Shown piece after piece: positions 51,544 through 62,455 of a stretch of DNA of 64,000 bases. Numbering within the stretch: the stretch's first letter is position 1; each line of letters begins with the position of its first letter. A program made the translations under genes and the position numbers. The stretch is from Bartonella sp. DB5-6. Its GTDB lineage: Bacteria; Pseudomonadota; Alphaproteobacteria; Rhizobiales; Rhizobiaceae. The notes under the pieces are model-generated. The model made no database searches, was not told the origin of the DNA, and was given only the letters and a program-made list of their open reading frames with translations. The stretch spans positions 62,001 through 126,000 of the forward strand of contig NZ_JH725120.1 of assembly GCF_000278115.1 (NCBI RefSeq), read 5' to 3'.

Positions 51544-52179
51544 CTAGAGAAAAGGATTATTTTGGCGTTCATATCCTATTTGACTTCTTGGTCCATGACC
51601 GCAAATAAAATGAACATCATCGCCTAAGGGTAAAACTTTTTCTTTAAGAGATTTCATCAATTCTTCATGAGAACAGAATGGAAAATCCGTACGTCCAATA
51701 GAGCCACGAAAAAGGACATCCCCCAATAAAGCGAAGCGTTCTTTTTCATTGAAATAAATGACATGACCAGGAGAGTGTCCCGGTGTGTGAAAAACCCTAA
51801 ACTCATGCCCAGCAAAATGAACGCTATCACCATCTTCTAACCATTGATCAGGGATACAAATACACGCATCAGTGATGCCGTAACTTTTTGCACTTTCGCT
51901 TACAGCATCCATCAGGGGCTTGTCAGCACGATGAGAACCAATAATTTTAACATCAAGGGCTTCTTTAGCTTGCATTGCCGCTCCTACATGATCAAAATGA
52001 CCATGTGTTATCCAAATAGCTTCAACGGTAACACCCCTCTTCTGGATCACTTCTTGGACGCGAAGCCAATCACCTCCAGGATCAACCAATACCCCTACTT
52101 TTTGTTCATTATCAAAAAGCAAAGTGCAATTTTGTTGAAAAGGCGTAACTGGAATAATATGTGCACTAAAATTATTCAT
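51544..52179 (-). CDS. MBL-fold metallohydrolase (GloB-like)
   Basis: 211 residues, metallo-beta-lactamase fold. The metal ligands are plain: THGHFDHVG (about residue 57), HTPGHSPGHV (about 132), LFRGSIGRTDFP with the bridging Asp, and the final CGHGP. This group includes hydroxyacylglutathione hydrolase-like and persulfide-dioxygenase-like enzymes; the substrate is not determined by sequence. It is monocistronic, divergent from the two-component genes. Confidence 0.88.
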   Translation of the reverse strand: MNNFSAHIIPVTPFQQNCTLLFDNEQKVGVLVDPGGDWLRVQEVIQKRGVTVEAIWITHGHFDHVGAAMQAKEALDVKIIGSHRADKPLMDAVSESAKSYGITDACICIPDQWLEDGDSVHFAGHEFRVFHTPGHSPGHVIYFNEKERFALLGDVLFRGSIGRTDFPFCSHEELMKSLKEKVLPLGDDVHFICGHGPRSQIGYERQNNPFL

Positions 52180-52324
52180 GATGTCCTTTTCAAAAACAAA
52201 ACTCTTCCAAACTTAAAAGACACATTTCTTTCCCTTTTATAGAAAATAGCCTGCTCGACAGCTTTATACAACTTATGTAAACTTGAGTTTTGTGTAAACT
52301 AAATTTTTGTCAAGGTTTTTAAAA

Positions 52325-53029
52325 ATGACCGATCATGTTCAAGTTTTGTGTGACGATGCACCTCACCTTCTTGTAATTGATGACGACACCCGTATTCGCA
52401 ATCTTTTATTTCAATTCCTCATTAAAAATGGTTTTCGCGTTTCAGTCTCAGCCAATGCCGATGAAGCAAAACGACAACTCGCATGCTTAGATTTTGACCT
52501 TCTTATAGTTGATGTCATGATGCCCAGCGAAAATGGTATAGATCTTACCTATTCACTGCGACAAACAAAAGATGTTCCTATCCTCATGCTTACAGCTTTA
52601 TCAGAAACCGTCCACCGTATTCATGGTTTAGAAGCGGGCGCTGATGACTATCTTGCTAAGCCGTTTGATCCTCGTGAACTTTTACTTCGCATTAACGCTA
52701 TTTTACGACGTGGTTTTTCACTAAAGCAGCCCAAAATCGAACAGATCGTTTTTGGACCATATATCTTTTCAATTGCACGACGTGAGCTAAAAAAAGGAGG
52801 AGAAATTATTAAACTGACAGATACAGAACAAAAAATGATGGTTCTTTTTGCCGAAAATGCAGGTGATATCATTCCACGCCATAAATTTGCAACGGACGAT
52901 AACAATATCGGTGAACGCGCCATTGATGTACAGATCAATCGTCTCCGTCGTAAAATCGAAAAAAATCCAGCTCTCCCGATATGGCTCCAAACTGTGCGAG
53001 GAATAGGTTATAAACTCTCAATTGAATAA
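52325..53029 (+). CDS. Two-component response regulator, OmpR family
   Basis: 234 residues. Receiver domain (about 10-125) with the acidic pair DDD near the start, the phospho-acceptor Asp in LLIVDVMMPSENGIDL, Thr/Ser in MLTALSE and Lys in YLAKPFDPREL. A winged-helix Trans_reg_C domain (about 140-232) ends WLQTVRGIGYKL. ATG at 52325 is preferred over an upstream TTG. It is cotranscribed with the kinase, whose start is 7 bp after the stop. Confidence 0.93.
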   Translation: MTDHVQVLCDDAPHLLVIDDDTRIRNLLFQFLIKNGFRVSVSANADEAKRQLACLDFDLLIVDVMMPSENGIDLTYSLRQTKDVPILMLTALSETVHRIHGLEAGADDYLAKPFDPRELLLRINAILRRGFSLKQPKIEQIVFGPYIFSIARRELKKGGEIIKLTDTEQKMMVLFAENAGDIIPRHKFATDDNNIGERAIDVQINRLRRKIEKNPALPIWLQTVRGIGYKLSIE

Positions 53030-53036
53030 ATACACA

Positions 53037-54377
53037 ATGATTGAAACCTCAAAAAAAATCGTCCAGTGGTTAACAAAGAAGATGCCTAAACGGCTTTATG
53101 CACGCTCTTTGATCATTATTATTGCCCCTATGGTACTCTTGCAAACGGTGATTGCTTACGTCTTTATGGAACGTCATTGGCAAATGGTAACTGAGCGTCT
53201 TTCAACCACTGTTGTCCACGATATTTCAGCCATTATTGATATCATTGAAACATATCCGCAACAAGATAACTATGAAGATATCAAACGTATTGCACAACAA
53301 CGTATGGGATTAAATATTTCTATCCTTCCCACGTCCCCCCTCCCGCCCCCAGGACCGAAACCATTTTTCGCAATTCTTGATTATTTTCTAAGTGAAGAAA
53401 TCACCCGCCAAATTAATCGTCCTTTCTGGATTGATACTGTAGGAGATTCTGATCTTGTCGAAATTCGTATTCACCTTGGTGACAACATCTTGCGTGTTTT
53501 TGCACTGCGCAGCCAAGCCTATGCTTCCAATACTTCTATTTTTCTAAGCTGGATGGTCGGAACAGCTCTTGTTTTATTATTGATAGCGATTTACTTCTTG
53601 CGAAACCAGATCAAACCAATTCAACAATTGGCTGAAGCAGCAGAAAGTTTTGGACGCGGTCGTCCTTTGCCAAAAGGGTTTCAACCACAAGGAGCTGACG
53701 AAGTCCGTCGTGCTGGCTTTGCTTTTTTACGCATGCGTGAACGTATTGAACGCCAAATCGAACAACGCACCATGATGCTTTCAAGTGTAAGCCATGATTT
53801 AAGAACCATTCTCACCCGTTTTAAACTTCAGCTAGCGTTAGCAAATACTGACTTTGACATTAAGCCGCTTGAGCAAGATGTGAGCGACATGCAAAACATG
53901 TTAGAAGATTACCTTGCTTTTGCCCGTGGTGAAGGAAGTGAATGTGTTAAAATCTTCGATTTACATGCTCTTATGAAAAAATTCTCTACCGATGCGCATC
54001 TTCACAAACGTCAATTTTCTTATAGCATTGAAGGACCTACACAAATACAAGTACGCCCACGTGCCTTCACACGCCTCATCAGCAATCTTGTATCAAACGC
54101 ATTTTGTCACGCCAATATTGTCAAACTAACAGCCATATCCCAACAAGAATCTTTTATCATAACTATCGACGATGATGGACCCGGTATTCATAAAAATATG
54201 CGCACAGAAGTCTTTAAACCATTTTTTAGACTTGATAAAGCACGAAATCAAGATGCAAGTGGAACAGGACTTGGACTTTCTATTGCTCAAGATATAGCAC
54301 GGAGCCATGGAGGAAATATTCAATTAGATGATAGCCCTTTAGGGGGCTTGCGCGCTATCATTGATATTCCCCTCTAG
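53037..54377 (+). CDS. Two-component sensor histidine kinase, EnvZ-like
   Basis: 446 residues. Two membrane segments (about 24-44 and 165-187) flank a periplasmic sensor region containing a proline-rich stretch (SPLPPPGPKPFF). HAMP follows (RNQIKPIQQLAEAAESFGRG), then the H box with the phospho-accepting His in SSVSHDLRTILTR, N box LVSNAFCHA, G1 DDDGPGI and G2 GTGLGLSIA. The partner of the adjacent OmpR-type regulator; the signal and target genes cannot be told from sequence. Confidence 0.92.
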   Translation: MIETSKKIVQWLTKKMPKRLYARSLIIIIAPMVLLQTVIAYVFMERHWQMVTERLSTTVVHDISAIIDIIETYPQQDNYEDIKRIAQQRMGLNISILPTSPLPPPGPKPFFAILDYFLSEEITRQINRPFWIDTVGDSDLVEIRIHLGDNILRVFALRSQAYASNTSIFLSWMVGTALVLLLIAIYFLRNQIKPIQQLAEAAESFGRGRPLPKGFQPQGADEVRRAGFAFLRMRERIERQIEQRTMMLSSVSHDLRTILTRFKLQLALANTDFDIKPLEQDVSDMQNMLEDYLAFARGEGSECVKIFDLHALMKKFSTDAHLHKRQFSYSIEGPTQIQVRPRAFTRLISNLVSNAFCHANIVKLTAISQQESFIITIDDDGPGIHKNMRTEVFKPFFRLDKARNQDASGTGLGLSIAQDIARSHGGNIQLDDSPLGGLRAIIDIPL

Positions 54378-54426
54378 AAAGATTTAAATCGTCTATAAGA
54401 AAAAAATGTTCAACAAACTTGACAAT

Positions 54427-54930
54427 TTAGGCATTGCCTACAGTTTCAAACAAAGTATATTGTAACGCCTTGCAAGCGCTTTCCCCACACCAAGCGACCA
54501 TCTGAAATGCAACATAATAGCTTTCACAAACTGTAAGCGCATTTATTAACAATGTTTCAACCTGTATATGAGATGGATGCACCCCACCAGCCAGAAGAAG
54601 CCCTTGCCGATAAATAACCAAATTATTCCCTTGCCAATAATCAAAATGCCCCATCAACAACTTTTCATTGATTGCTAACAATAAGCGATGCATTTCTGCC
54701 ACGCAAGCATTTTCAATAGAAAGATCAAATGCACAAGCTAAATGAAGAGCCTCCTGCTCTTCTATCCATGAAAAAGCAAGGTTATAATTTGCCCTTTTTC
54801 CTTCCACACAAACACTAATTTCATCTTGTACGTCCCGCTCAAACGACCAATCATATTTACAAGCAATCTGTTCGATAAAGTCAACAGGATGCTCTTCTCT
54901 TTCTGTGGTGCAGAATGCAAGCCTCATCAT
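54427..54930 (-). CDS. YbjN domain-containing protein
   Basis: 167 residues. YbjN-like alpha/beta fold with the features AFCTTEREEHPVDFIEQIACKYDW, ISVCVEGKRANYNLAFSWIEE, ACAFDLSIENACVAEMHRLL and the conserved NEKLLMGHFDYW. In E. coli YbjN affects motility and stress genes; in Alphaproteobacteria the role is unknown. ATG at 54930 follows GAGG; an upstream TTG at 54939 is less likely. It is convergent with the kinase gene. Confidence 0.87.
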   Translation of the reverse strand: MMRLAFCTTEREEHPVDFIEQIACKYDWSFERDVQDEISVCVEGKRANYNLAFSWIEEQEALHLACAFDLSIENACVAEMHRLLLAINEKLLMGHFDYWQGNNLVIYRQGLLLAGGVHPSHIQVETLLINALTVCESYYVAFQMVAWCGESACKALQYTLFETVGNA

Positions 54931-55296
54931 AATCCTCAATCATATTAAAATATTGTCAACAGAACACAACCAGCCTAAAAAGTTGTAACAACATTTTGCT
55001 ACAATCAAAGCCTTTACACCAAACAAATACACATTAAAAACATTGACAGTACACGAAACCCCAGAACCCACTAATACTTCCTGCGGCAGCCTGATAACAA
55101 TAAAACGAATCATCAAGCTTTTTCAGTGTATTGATACAATTCCATAGTACTAGTCCCCCAGATTCAAAAAAGTGTTTTTTTTACAAAAAACAAATCAAAA
55201 ACAAACGATCAATCTGCTCTAACAGACTCAGGATTAAGCATTTTTTAATTTCATACATTCCATTGAAAAATTGGGGATATTTTTTTAGAAACTATT
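54931..55296. other. Intergenic region between ybjN and ubiK
   Basis: No supported gene; an 85-codon plus-strand frame at 55131-55388 runs antisense into ubiK and is a shadow. Confidence 0.4.
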
Positions 55297-55554
55297 TTAC
55301 TTTTTTCGTGTCTGCGTTTTTTCCAAATCATCAAAGCGCCTTTTCAAATCAGCATTGTCGGCATGTGCTTTCAACACCATCTCCTTAAGCGTTTCAAATT
55401 CTTCACGTGAAACAAGATCAAGTTTGTTAGCTATCTTTTCAGCTTGCAAACGAAAAGCTGTTCCAGCTTCACGTCGTACACCTTGCACAACGTCAGCAGC
55501 ATCTGTTGCTAATTTTGCCAATTCATCAAGAATACGGTTTGATCCATTATGCAT
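55297..55554 (-). CDS. ubiK: Ubiquinone biosynthesis accessory factor UbiK (BMFP family)
   Basis: 85 residues, helical. N-terminal amphipathic helix (RILDELAKLATDAADVVQGV), a middle segment with RREAGTAFRLQAEKIANKLDLVSREEFETLKEM, and a C-terminal coiled coil (ADNADLKRRFDDLEK), which is the BMFP/YqiC/UbiK layout. UbiK interacts with UbiJ and membranes in ubiquinone synthesis. AAGGA precedes the ATG. Divergent from the lgt operon. Confidence 0.9.
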   Translation of the reverse strand: MHNGSNRILDELAKLATDAADVVQGVRREAGTAFRLQAEKIANKLDLVSREEFETLKEMVLKAHADNADLKRRFDDLEKTQTRKK

Positions 55555-55814
55555 AATGTTTTTCCTTACATTTTAATTATTGACACACACACTATAACGC
55601 ATTTCCATAACATTTAGATACTGCATTTGTTCCTTTTACCCGATAGATTTTATCTTACTGTGCAGATTTTATTCTGAAATATTTAAATCTTTTTACACTT
55701 CTTTTACCACATATAAACTAGTGGAAACCTATTACCCTTCTGACTTGACCATTGTACGTTCATCTGTCATTTCTGACCATCATGTAACTTCATATAATGT
55801 AAAATGCTTAACCA

Positions 55815-56693
55815 ATGAACAATCTTTCTTGTCCAGCCATTTCTTTTCCATCTTTTCTCGACCCTGTCATTATTCATTTAGGCCCTGTAGCTCTTCATTG
55901 GTACGGATTTGGGTACGTGCTAGGTATTCTTTTTGCTTGGTGGTATGCACAAAAGCTATTAAAAAAACAAACCCTATGGCATGCAAATCATCCTCCCATG
56001 GATAACCAAACGATTGGAGATTTTGTTGTCTGGTCTGCTATCAGTGTCGTTGTTGGTGGCCGCTTAGGACAAGTGCTTGTATGGGATCCTATTTATTATT
56101 TTAGCCATCCAAATGCCATTATCGCAGTATGGGATGGAGGAATGTCCTTTCATGGTGGACTCATTGGCATTATCATTGCAATGATCTGGTTTGCCCATAA
56201 AAACAATATCAACACACGAGCAATGTTTGATATAATTGCGGCAGGTGCCCCTATTGGTATTGGTATTGTACGAATATGCAACTTCATTAACCAAGAACTA
56301 TGGGGCAATATCACTTCATACCCTTGGGGCGTTTGTTTTCCCCTAGATCCTCACTATCTACCGCGCCATCCAAGCCAACTTTATGAAGCATTCATGGAAG
56401 GATTTATTCTCTTCATCATCTTATTCATTCTTATTTTTGCTTTCAAAGCATTAAAACGCCCTGGTACCGTAGCAGGAATATTTATTATAGGCTATGCAAT
56501 AGCACGCAGTATTTCAGAGATTTACCGCGCACCTCAAGAAGATCCTGAATGGTTTTCTACCCTCTTCCATTCTATGGGATTTACCTATGGCATGGCTTTA
56601 TCTCTTCCTATGCTTTTTTTGGGGTTTTGTCTCCTTTTCCGAGCCTTCAAACACAAATCTACAAAAAATGGTTACTCTCAAAGAAAAAATTAA
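55815..56693 (+). CDS. lgt: Prolipoprotein diacylglyceryl transferase
   Basis: 292 residues, inner-membrane enzyme that adds diacylglycerol to the lipobox Cys. Seven membrane segments are apparent. Conserved blocks: [30 protein letters not shown] with the essential His, the Lgt signature [12 protein letters not shown], and [13 protein letters not shown]. It starts the lgt-midA-pgeF group; midA begins 26 bp before its stop. Confidence 0.96.
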   Translation: MNNLSCPAISFPSFLDPVIIHLGPVALHWYGFGYVLGILFAWWYAQKLLKKQTLWHANHPPMDNQTIGDFVVWSAISVVVGGRLGQVLVWDPIYYFSHPNAIIAVWDGGMSFHGGLIGIIIAMIWFAHKNNINTRAMFDIIAAGAPIGIGIVRICNFINQELWGNITSYPWGVCFPLDPHYLPRHPSQLYEAFMEGFILFIILFILIFAFKALKRPGTVAGIFIIGYAIARSISEIYRAPQEDPEWFSTLFHSMGFTYGMALSLPMLFLGFCLLFRAFKHKSTKNGYSQRKN

Positions 56694-57747
56694 AGAAATT
56701 ATTACGCTTAATGGGCCAATCACTGTCAGTCAATATATGACATTAGCACTCACAGATCCGCAGTTTGGCTACTATCAAACACAAACACCCTTTGGAAGAG
56801 CTGGTGATTTCATTACAGCTCCTGAAATAAGCCAGTTATTTGGAGAGATGATTGGCATTTGGACTCTTGCAAACTGGAAAGCTCAAGGTTGCCCCCATCC
56901 TTTCATTCTCGCTGAAATAGGTCCAGGACGGGGAACTTTGATGGATGATATTTTGCGTACCATTCAAAAATTATCCACCACGGCATTTAATGCTGCTGAA
57001 ATTTTTCTTATTGAAATAAGTAAACAGCTTGCAAAAGAACAAAAAAAGCGTCTTTTACCTTATAAAAAACAAATCTGTAGCATTGAAAGTTTTGATCAAA
57101 TCCCTTCAAAACCTCTCTTCTTAATTGCCAACGAGTTCTTCGATGCACTCCCCATCAACCAGTATATTAAAGTCAAAGGAGAATGGAAAGAACGTCGCAT
57201 TGCAATCAATCAAGATGGAGACTTCATATTTATTGCTGACCCGCGAAAACTTCTTTCTTCCTTCTTACAATCCTATTGTTCTGAAATGCCTGATGGAACA
57301 ATTTTCGAACATGCACCCTCACGGAATCAATTAATGCAACAAATCAGCAACCATTTTGTACAAATGAGAGGTTCTGCTTTGCTTATCGATTATGGTGCTT
57401 CTGATCTTGCATTTGGTGATACACTACAAGCGGTCTCAAAACATAGATTCCGTGATATTTTTGATGCACCTGGTGAACATGATTTAACATCACATGTTGA
57501 TTTTTCCTTTTTAAAAAAAATAGCCCTTGAACAAGGCTGTTTTGCTGAGATTTTAGAACAAGGAGATTTCCTTTTGAAAATGGGACTTCTGGAACGCGCA
57601 GCACAGCTTGGAGCTAACAAAAGCACCACATTGCAAAACCAAATTCGCCAAGATATAAACCGATTAGCTGGCCCAACTCAAATGGGTAAATTGTTTAAAG
57701 TGTTGTATGTAAGTGATAAAAACATACCATTGCCTCCTAAATTTTGA
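56668..57747 (+). CDS. SAM-dependent methyltransferase, MidA/NDUFAF7 family
   Basis: 359 residues. N-terminal [21 protein letters not shown], then the arginine-methyltransferase-like core with [33 protein letters not shown] (SAM loop), [11 protein letters not shown] and LLIDYGASD. The mitochondrial homologue NDUFAF7 methylates an Arg in a complex I subunit; the bacterial substrate is presumed similar. ATG at 56668 (MVTLKEKI) is chosen because the family N terminus begins there. It overlaps lgt by 26 bp, so translation is coupled. Confidence 0.92.
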   Translation: MVTLKEKIKEIITLNGPITVSQYMTLALTDPQFGYYQTQTPFGRAGDFITAPEISQLFGEMIGIWTLANWKAQGCPHPFILAEIGPGRGTLMDDILRTIQKLSTTAFNAAEIFLIEISKQLAKEQKKRLLPYKKQICSIESFDQIPSKPLFLIANEFFDALPINQYIKVKGEWKERRIAINQDGDFIFIADPRKLLSSFLQSYCSEMPDGTIFEHAPSRNQLMQQISNHFVQMRGSALLIDYGASDLAFGDTLQAVSKHRFRDIFDAPGEHDLTSHVDFSFLKKIALEQGCFAEILEQGDFLLKMGLLERAAQLGANKSTTLQNQIRQDINRLAGPTQMGKLFKVLYVSDKNIPLPPKF

Positions 57748-57841
57748 TTCCCAGCGATAATGCTCCAAGCAATAATACATATTGACAAATTCTCACACAC
57801 CATTCTCACTTTAAAAATAACCATCCACATAAGGAACTTTT

Positions 57842-58624
57842 ATGAATTCTGTGCTTCATCCTATCCTTGCAAAAGATCTTTCTGCTTTACATCCATATGG
57901 GATAAGGCACGGTTTTTTTACACGTCAAGGCGGTGTTTCAAAAAGCCTTTATAAAAGCCTTAATGTTGGACAAGGTTCCAATGATCATCCTAAACATATT
58001 TCACAAAATCGCATTTTAATCGCTGATTATTTTGGCGTTGAGGTGCAAAATTTAATCACTGTTAATCAAATACACTCTTGTGAAATTGTTGTTGTTAATC
58101 AAGCTTTTATTGATGAACCTCCTAAAGCTGATGCTCTGGTTACAACCACACCAGAACTCATAATCGGTATTCTTACAGCAGATTGTGGACCAGTTCTATT
58201 TGCTGATCCTCAAGCAGGTGTCATCGCTGCAGCACATGCTGGCTGGCGAGGAAGCTTAAATGGAATTGTAAAAAAGACAATTTCTGTTATGGAAGAACAA
58301 GGGGCCAAAAGGCAATCAATAACAGCAGTCCTTGGACCTTGTATTGGCCCTTGCCATTACGAAGTAACAAGCGAGTTTTACAACCAATTTATTGATTGCC
58401 AGAATAAGTTCCAAAAATATTTTTTAAAAACAGATAAAGTAAATCACTTTCGCTTTGATCTATGGGCATTTATTATGAATCAACTAAAAGAAGCAGGAGT
58501 TTATGCTTCTTGTGTGGAGCTTTGCACCTATCAAGATGAACAAAACTTTTTCTCCTATCGCCGTACAACACACCGCAACAAACCTGATTATGGACGGCAA
58601 ATTTCTGCTATTATGTTGAAATAA
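57842..58624 (+). CDS. pgeF: Polyphenol oxidase / laccase-domain protein (PgeF, YfiH family)
   Basis: 260 residues. Metal and purine-nucleoside site residues are recognisable: the motif AHAGWRGSLNGIV, the Cys in LTADCGPVLFAD, and LGPCIGPCHYEV. Members are linked with purine nucleoside phosphorylase-like activity and, in E. coli, removal of miscross-linked murein peptides. AAGGAA precedes the ATG. Third gene after lgt and midA, 94 bp downstream. Confidence 0.9.
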   Translation: MNSVLHPILAKDLSALHPYGIRHGFFTRQGGVSKSLYKSLNVGQGSNDHPKHISQNRILIADYFGVEVQNLITVNQIHSCEIVVVNQAFIDEPPKADALVTTTPELIIGILTADCGPVLFADPQAGVIAAAHAGWRGSLNGIVKKTISVMEEQGAKRQSITAVLGPCIGPCHYEVTSEFYNQFIDCQNKFQKYFLKTDKVNHFRFDLWAFIMNQLKEAGVYASCVELCTYQDEQNFFSYRRTTHRNKPDYGRQISAIMLK

Positions 58625-59034
58625 TAAGACCTTTTACACTGTGTTTATTTTTAATAATCCATTAACACACAAAATGTAAATGTTTCGGCTATTATTATTT
58701 TCAATATTTAGTTGTGATGATTAAGTTAAGACAAATTCTTTTTCTTTTAACAACGGTTTCCTTTGGTCCATTTCATACATAAGGCATAGCATTGAAGCTA
58801 TTCTTTTATAAAGAAAGCAAAAAAAGCTTAATCAATATGTACCTCTCTTCTCCATGGATAAAAAACTTTGCTTTAAAAATAATAAAAATCTTTGAAGAAG
58901 AAAAAACAAAATGCATCCCTCTTTAATAATGGTAGATAAAATTGTAATGCTTTCGTAATTGTTTCCTTGCAATCTGGTGACAAGAAGTTAAAAGCCGTTG
59001 TTGCTCTCTACTGTAATTATTTAAAGGTTCTAAC
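58625..59034. other. Intergenic region before prs
   Basis: AT-rich, with no gene seen. AAAGG lies 9 bases before the prs start. No promoter was convincing. Confidence 0.4.
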
Positions 59035-59967
59035 ATGAAACTTTTCTGCGGAAATTCTAATCCACGTTTAGCTGAAGATGTTACAAATTATTTAAACATT
59101 CCCTTAGGTAAAGCAACTGTGAAGCGCTTTGCTGATCAGGAAATTTTTGTAGAATTGCATGAAAATGTCCGCGGACAAGATGTGTTTGTTTTGCAATCTA
59201 CCTCCTATCCTGCAAACGATCATTTGATGGAATTGCTCATCATGATTGATGCTCTTCGCCGTTCTTCGGCGCGTCGTATTACAGCTGTGATACCCTATTT
59301 TGGTTACGCTCGCCAAGACCGTAAACCTGGACCAAGGACTCCCATTTCCGCAAAACTTGTTGCCAACCTGATCACTGAAGCAGGAGCCCATCGCGTTTTA
59401 ACATTGGATCTTCATGCAGGACAAATTCAAGGTTTTTTTGATATTCCGACAGATAATCTCTATGCGGTTCCCGTCATTTCTCGCGATGTCAAGATCCATT
59501 ACCCTCTTGAAAATGTGATCGTTGTTTCACCTGATGTCGGTGGAGTAGTACGCGCACGCTCACTTGCCAAACGCTTAAACAGTTTGCTGGCTATTGTTGA
59601 TAAACGTCGTGATCGTCCTGGAGAATCAGAAGTGATGAATATCATTGGAGATATATCTGGAAAAGATTGCCTTTTGCTCGATGATATTGTTGATTCAGGT
59701 GGAACGCTATGCAATGCAGCGAGTGCTCTCCTTAAACACGGTGCCAATAGCGTCACCGCTTACATCACACACGGTGTTCTTTCTGGAGATGCTATCGGAC
59801 GCATTACCAACTCAGAAATGAAAGAATTGGTTATTACAGATTCAATTATGCCGACACAAGCAATTGAAAAAGCACATAATATTCGTGTTTTGCCAATTGC
59901 CGACCTGATTGGAGAAGCAATTGCAAGAACAGCAGCAGAACAATCTGTTTCAAGCTTATTCGGTTAA
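59035..59967 (+). CDS. prs: Ribose-phosphate pyrophosphokinase
   Basis: 310 residues; makes PRPP from ribose 5-phosphate and ATP for nucleotide, His and Trp synthesis. Seen are the flexible-loop block [20 protein letters not shown], the Mg-binding [15 protein letters not shown], the catalytic-loop region [11 protein letters not shown] and the PRPP-binding motif [13 protein letters not shown]. Usual length. Its stop codon overlaps the stop of the convergent HerA-like gene by 4 bp. Confidence 0.97.
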   Translation: MKLFCGNSNPRLAEDVTNYLNIPLGKATVKRFADQEIFVELHENVRGQDVFVLQSTSYPANDHLMELLIMIDALRRSSARRITAVIPYFGYARQDRKPGPRTPISAKLVANLITEAGAHRVLTLDLHAGQIQGFFDIPTDNLYAVPVISRDVKIHYPLENVIVVSPDVGGVVRARSLAKRLNSLLAIVDKRRDRPGESEVMNIIGDISGKDCLLLDDIVDSGGTLCNAASALLKHGANSVTAYITHGVLSGDAIGRITNSEMKELVITDSIMPTQAIEKAHNIRVLPIADLIGEAIARTAAEQSVSSLFG

Positions 59968-61463
59968 ACTGGTTCCTTTGGATCTCCTAGTGCTGTTTCT
60001 ACACCAAGATCAGGAAAAGCTATAATGCGTTGACCACTAAAATGCGTATGAATAATAATGAGTCCACGCTCTTCAAAGTAGGTTAAAAGTCGACGTGCAC
60101 GACTTAAAGAATGGGTTCCATAAAGACGTGCCAAAAATGCATCTGATGGACATGGTTGTCCGCTCAAAGCAGCTTGTGCTACATTCAAAAAAACACCTTG
60201 GACATCATCCTCCAAACTTTCTGATAGATGTAGAACGCGTTTCCAGCTTTCGCTAACAGCGGTTTTTTCATCAACACAAGCCTGAGCAATAGCTAATTTA
60301 CGCCGAAATTGCGAAAGGTTTAAAAGTTCTCCTGACAAACCATGAATACGGCAACGAACTAAAAAATCTTGATAAAGCACCGCGGTTGAACGATAAAAAG
60401 CCTCAGGATCATCAAGAATTTCCCGAATAACGCGTTCTGCTTGTTTATCACGATCAACGATAGACAGTTCAGGAAATAAGCTTGGTTCTTCTTCTAACAA
60501 TTCTTGTTTTTTATGAACTGCCTCTTCTAACATCTCATGAATTGATTTTTCTTTCACCAACTCTCGTGATTGTTTAAATGGAATTAAAATTTCCTCCGGT
60601 GAAGCAGTAAAAACAAGCTCTTTTACATCAGCCCGCTCTGTTGGAAGTGGCATTAATTTTGGGCCAGAAGAACGCGCCAATGTTTCGACAGGACCAATGA
60701 TAATCGGTAAGGAACGCCTTGATAAAGCGGGACCTAAAGCTATAAAATGACCGCGCTCAAGATCTCTAAACATTTCCGCTTGGCGACGCTCCATTCCCAA
60801 AAGATCAGCAGCACGCACCATATCAATATCTAAAAAAGTCCGTCCTATTAAAAAATTTGAGGCTTCAGCAGCTACATTTTTGGCAAGTTTAGCCAAACGC
60901 TGTGTAGCAATGACACCAGCAAGACCACGCTTGCGCCCTCGACACATAAGATTAGTCATAGCACTAAGTGAAATTTTACGCGCTTCATCAGAAACTTCTC
61001 CTGCCGCTGCTGGAGCAAATAATTGTGCTTCATCGACAACAACGAGCATGGGATACCAATAGTCACGTTCCACATCAAATAATGCACCAAGAAAAGCCCC
61101 TACAGCGCGCATCTGTTGTTCAGTATCTAAACCTTCAAGGTTGAACACCACCGAAACCCGATGTTGACGAATGCGTTGAGCAATACGTGTCAATTCTAGT
61201 TCGCTGCGTTGAGCCTCCACAATAACATGACCAAATTTATCTGCTAAAGTGACAAAATCACCCTCTGGATCAATTACACAGTGCTGTACCCATGAAGCGC
61301 TTTGTTCAAGAAGACGGCGAAGAAGATGAGACTTTCCTGAACCAGAATTGCCTTGCACAAGAAGACGCGTCGCTAATAATTCTTCTAAATCAACAAAAGC
61401 CGGCACAGATTTATGCAAAGCACGGCATTCTGCCATCTCACCCAAGGCAATTTCAACCTTCAT
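59964..61463 (-). CDS. HerA-like P-loop ATPase (DUF87-type)
   Basis: 499 residues. Walker [17 protein letters not shown] (about residue 36), Walker [13 protein letters not shown], and the arginine/sensor region [23 protein letters not shown] and [16 protein letters not shown] follow the HerA/FtsK pattern. The C-terminal 200 residues are helical with a winged-helix-like end ([26 protein letters not shown]). HerA pumps DNA, usually with the NurA nuclease; no NurA gene is in the window. Function here is unknown, with defence, repair or chromosome handling all possible. Confidence 0.8.
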   Translation of the reverse strand: MKVEIALGEMAECRALHKSVPAFVDLEELLATRLLVQGNSGSGKSHLLRRLLEQSASWVQHCVIDPEGDFVTLADKFGHVIVEAQRSELELTRIAQRIRQHRVSVVFNLEGLDTEQQMRAVGAFLGALFDVERDYWYPMLVVVDEAQLFAPAAAGEVSDEARKISLSAMTNLMCRGRKRGLAGVIATQRLAKLAKNVAAEASNFLIGRTFLDIDMVRAADLLGMERRQAEMFRDLERGHFIALGPALSRRSLPIIIGPVETLARSSGPKLMPLPTERADVKELVFTASPEEILIPFKQSRELVKEKSIHEMLEEAVHKKQELLEEEPSLFPELSIVDRDKQAERVIREILDDPEAFYRSTAVLYQDFLVRCRIHGLSGELLNLSQFRRKLAIAQACVDEKTAVSESWKRVLHLSESLEDDVQGVFLNVAQAALSGQPCPSDAFLARLYGTHSLSRARRLLTYFEERGLIIIHTHFSGQRIIAFPDLGVETALGDPKEPV

Positions 61464-61748
61464 AATATCTCCACTATTTGATTTTGAATATAACAGCTAG
61501 TAAGTTATTTATTCTCCATCTAAACTATGCTTGTAACATTTCCTCTTATCCGACGATAGAAATCATCGTTTTTTCCCACAACTCTTGCATCTGTGAATAG
61601 TTTGAATTATAGAAAAACTTCTGCGTAGACACCCTTGGAGGCAACGCAGAATGGAGCAATCGCTGCTTGACAGTGCATATCTTCATATTCATGCAAAAAC
61701 TGTTGTTGGTTTTTGATGGATCTCCAATCATGTAAAAGGACTTAAATC

Positions 61749-62375
61749 ATGAGCAAAAGCTATATTCTTAAGGCCGAGATACGCGAGCGGGTTGGTAAGG
61801 GGTCCTCCCGTGAACTTCGCCGCAACGGTCTCATTCCTGCTGTCATTTATGGTGAAAAACAGCCCCCTTTGGCAATCACAGTTCCCTATAAAGAAATTTT
61901 CCACAAAATTCACGCTGGTGGCTTTCGTACCACTGTTGCAACTATTGCAATTGGCAAACAAAAAATTACGGTTTTACCAAAAGATTACCAATTGGATCCC
62001 GTGCGTGACTTTCCCTTACATGTAGATTTCCTCCGTATTTCAGCAAAATCTGTTGTGGAAGTGAATATTCCAGTACACTTCCTCAATGAGGAAACAGCTC
62101 CTGGACTTAAAAAAGGAGGTGTCCTCAATATTGTTCGACATGAAATTGAATGTATCGCTCCAGCAAATGCTATCCCTGAAGCAATTGAGATTGATCTCTC
62201 CAGCTACTCTATTGGTGATTCTATACATATTTCTGCAGTGCAACTGCCGAAAGATGTTACTCCAGTCATCCAAGATCGAGACTTTACTATTGCAACCATT
62301 GCAGCTCCTGCTGGCATGGATGTCAGTGATGAGACTTCTGAGCAAGAAGATGACGAGAACAACAAAGAAACTTGA
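61749..62375 (+). CDS. rplY: 50S ribosomal protein L25 / general stress protein Ctc
   Basis: 208 residues, binds 5S rRNA. The N-terminal L25 domain (about 1-95) shows [22 protein letters not shown] and [19 protein letters not shown], and the C-terminal Ctc domain follows ([33 protein letters not shown]), with an acidic tail. The two-domain form is usual in Alphaproteobacteria. A GC-rich terminator follows its stop; pth is 80 bp further. Confidence 0.95.
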   Translation: MSKSYILKAEIRERVGKGSSRELRRNGLIPAVIYGEKQPPLAITVPYKEIFHKIHAGGFRTTVATIAIGKQKITVLPKDYQLDPVRDFPLHVDFLRISAKSVVEVNIPVHFLNEETAPGLKKGGVLNIVRHEIECIAPANAIPEAIEIDLSSYSIGDSIHISAVQLPKDVTPVIQDRDFTIATIAAPAGMDVSDETSEQEDDENNKET

Positions 62376-62387
62376 TAAATTTTAACA

Positions 62388-62416
62388 GGCGGGAATTTCC
62401 CCCGCCTTAACTTTTT
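62388..62416 (+). terminator. Hairpin after rplY
   Basis: GGCGGG (62388-62393) pairs with CCCGCC (62401-62406) around 7 bases, followed by TTAACTTTTT. It may partly terminate or act between rplY and pth. Confidence 0.75.
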
Positions 62417-62455
62417 AGATATTTATTAACCGCTCATACTTTACTGAAGGTACGC

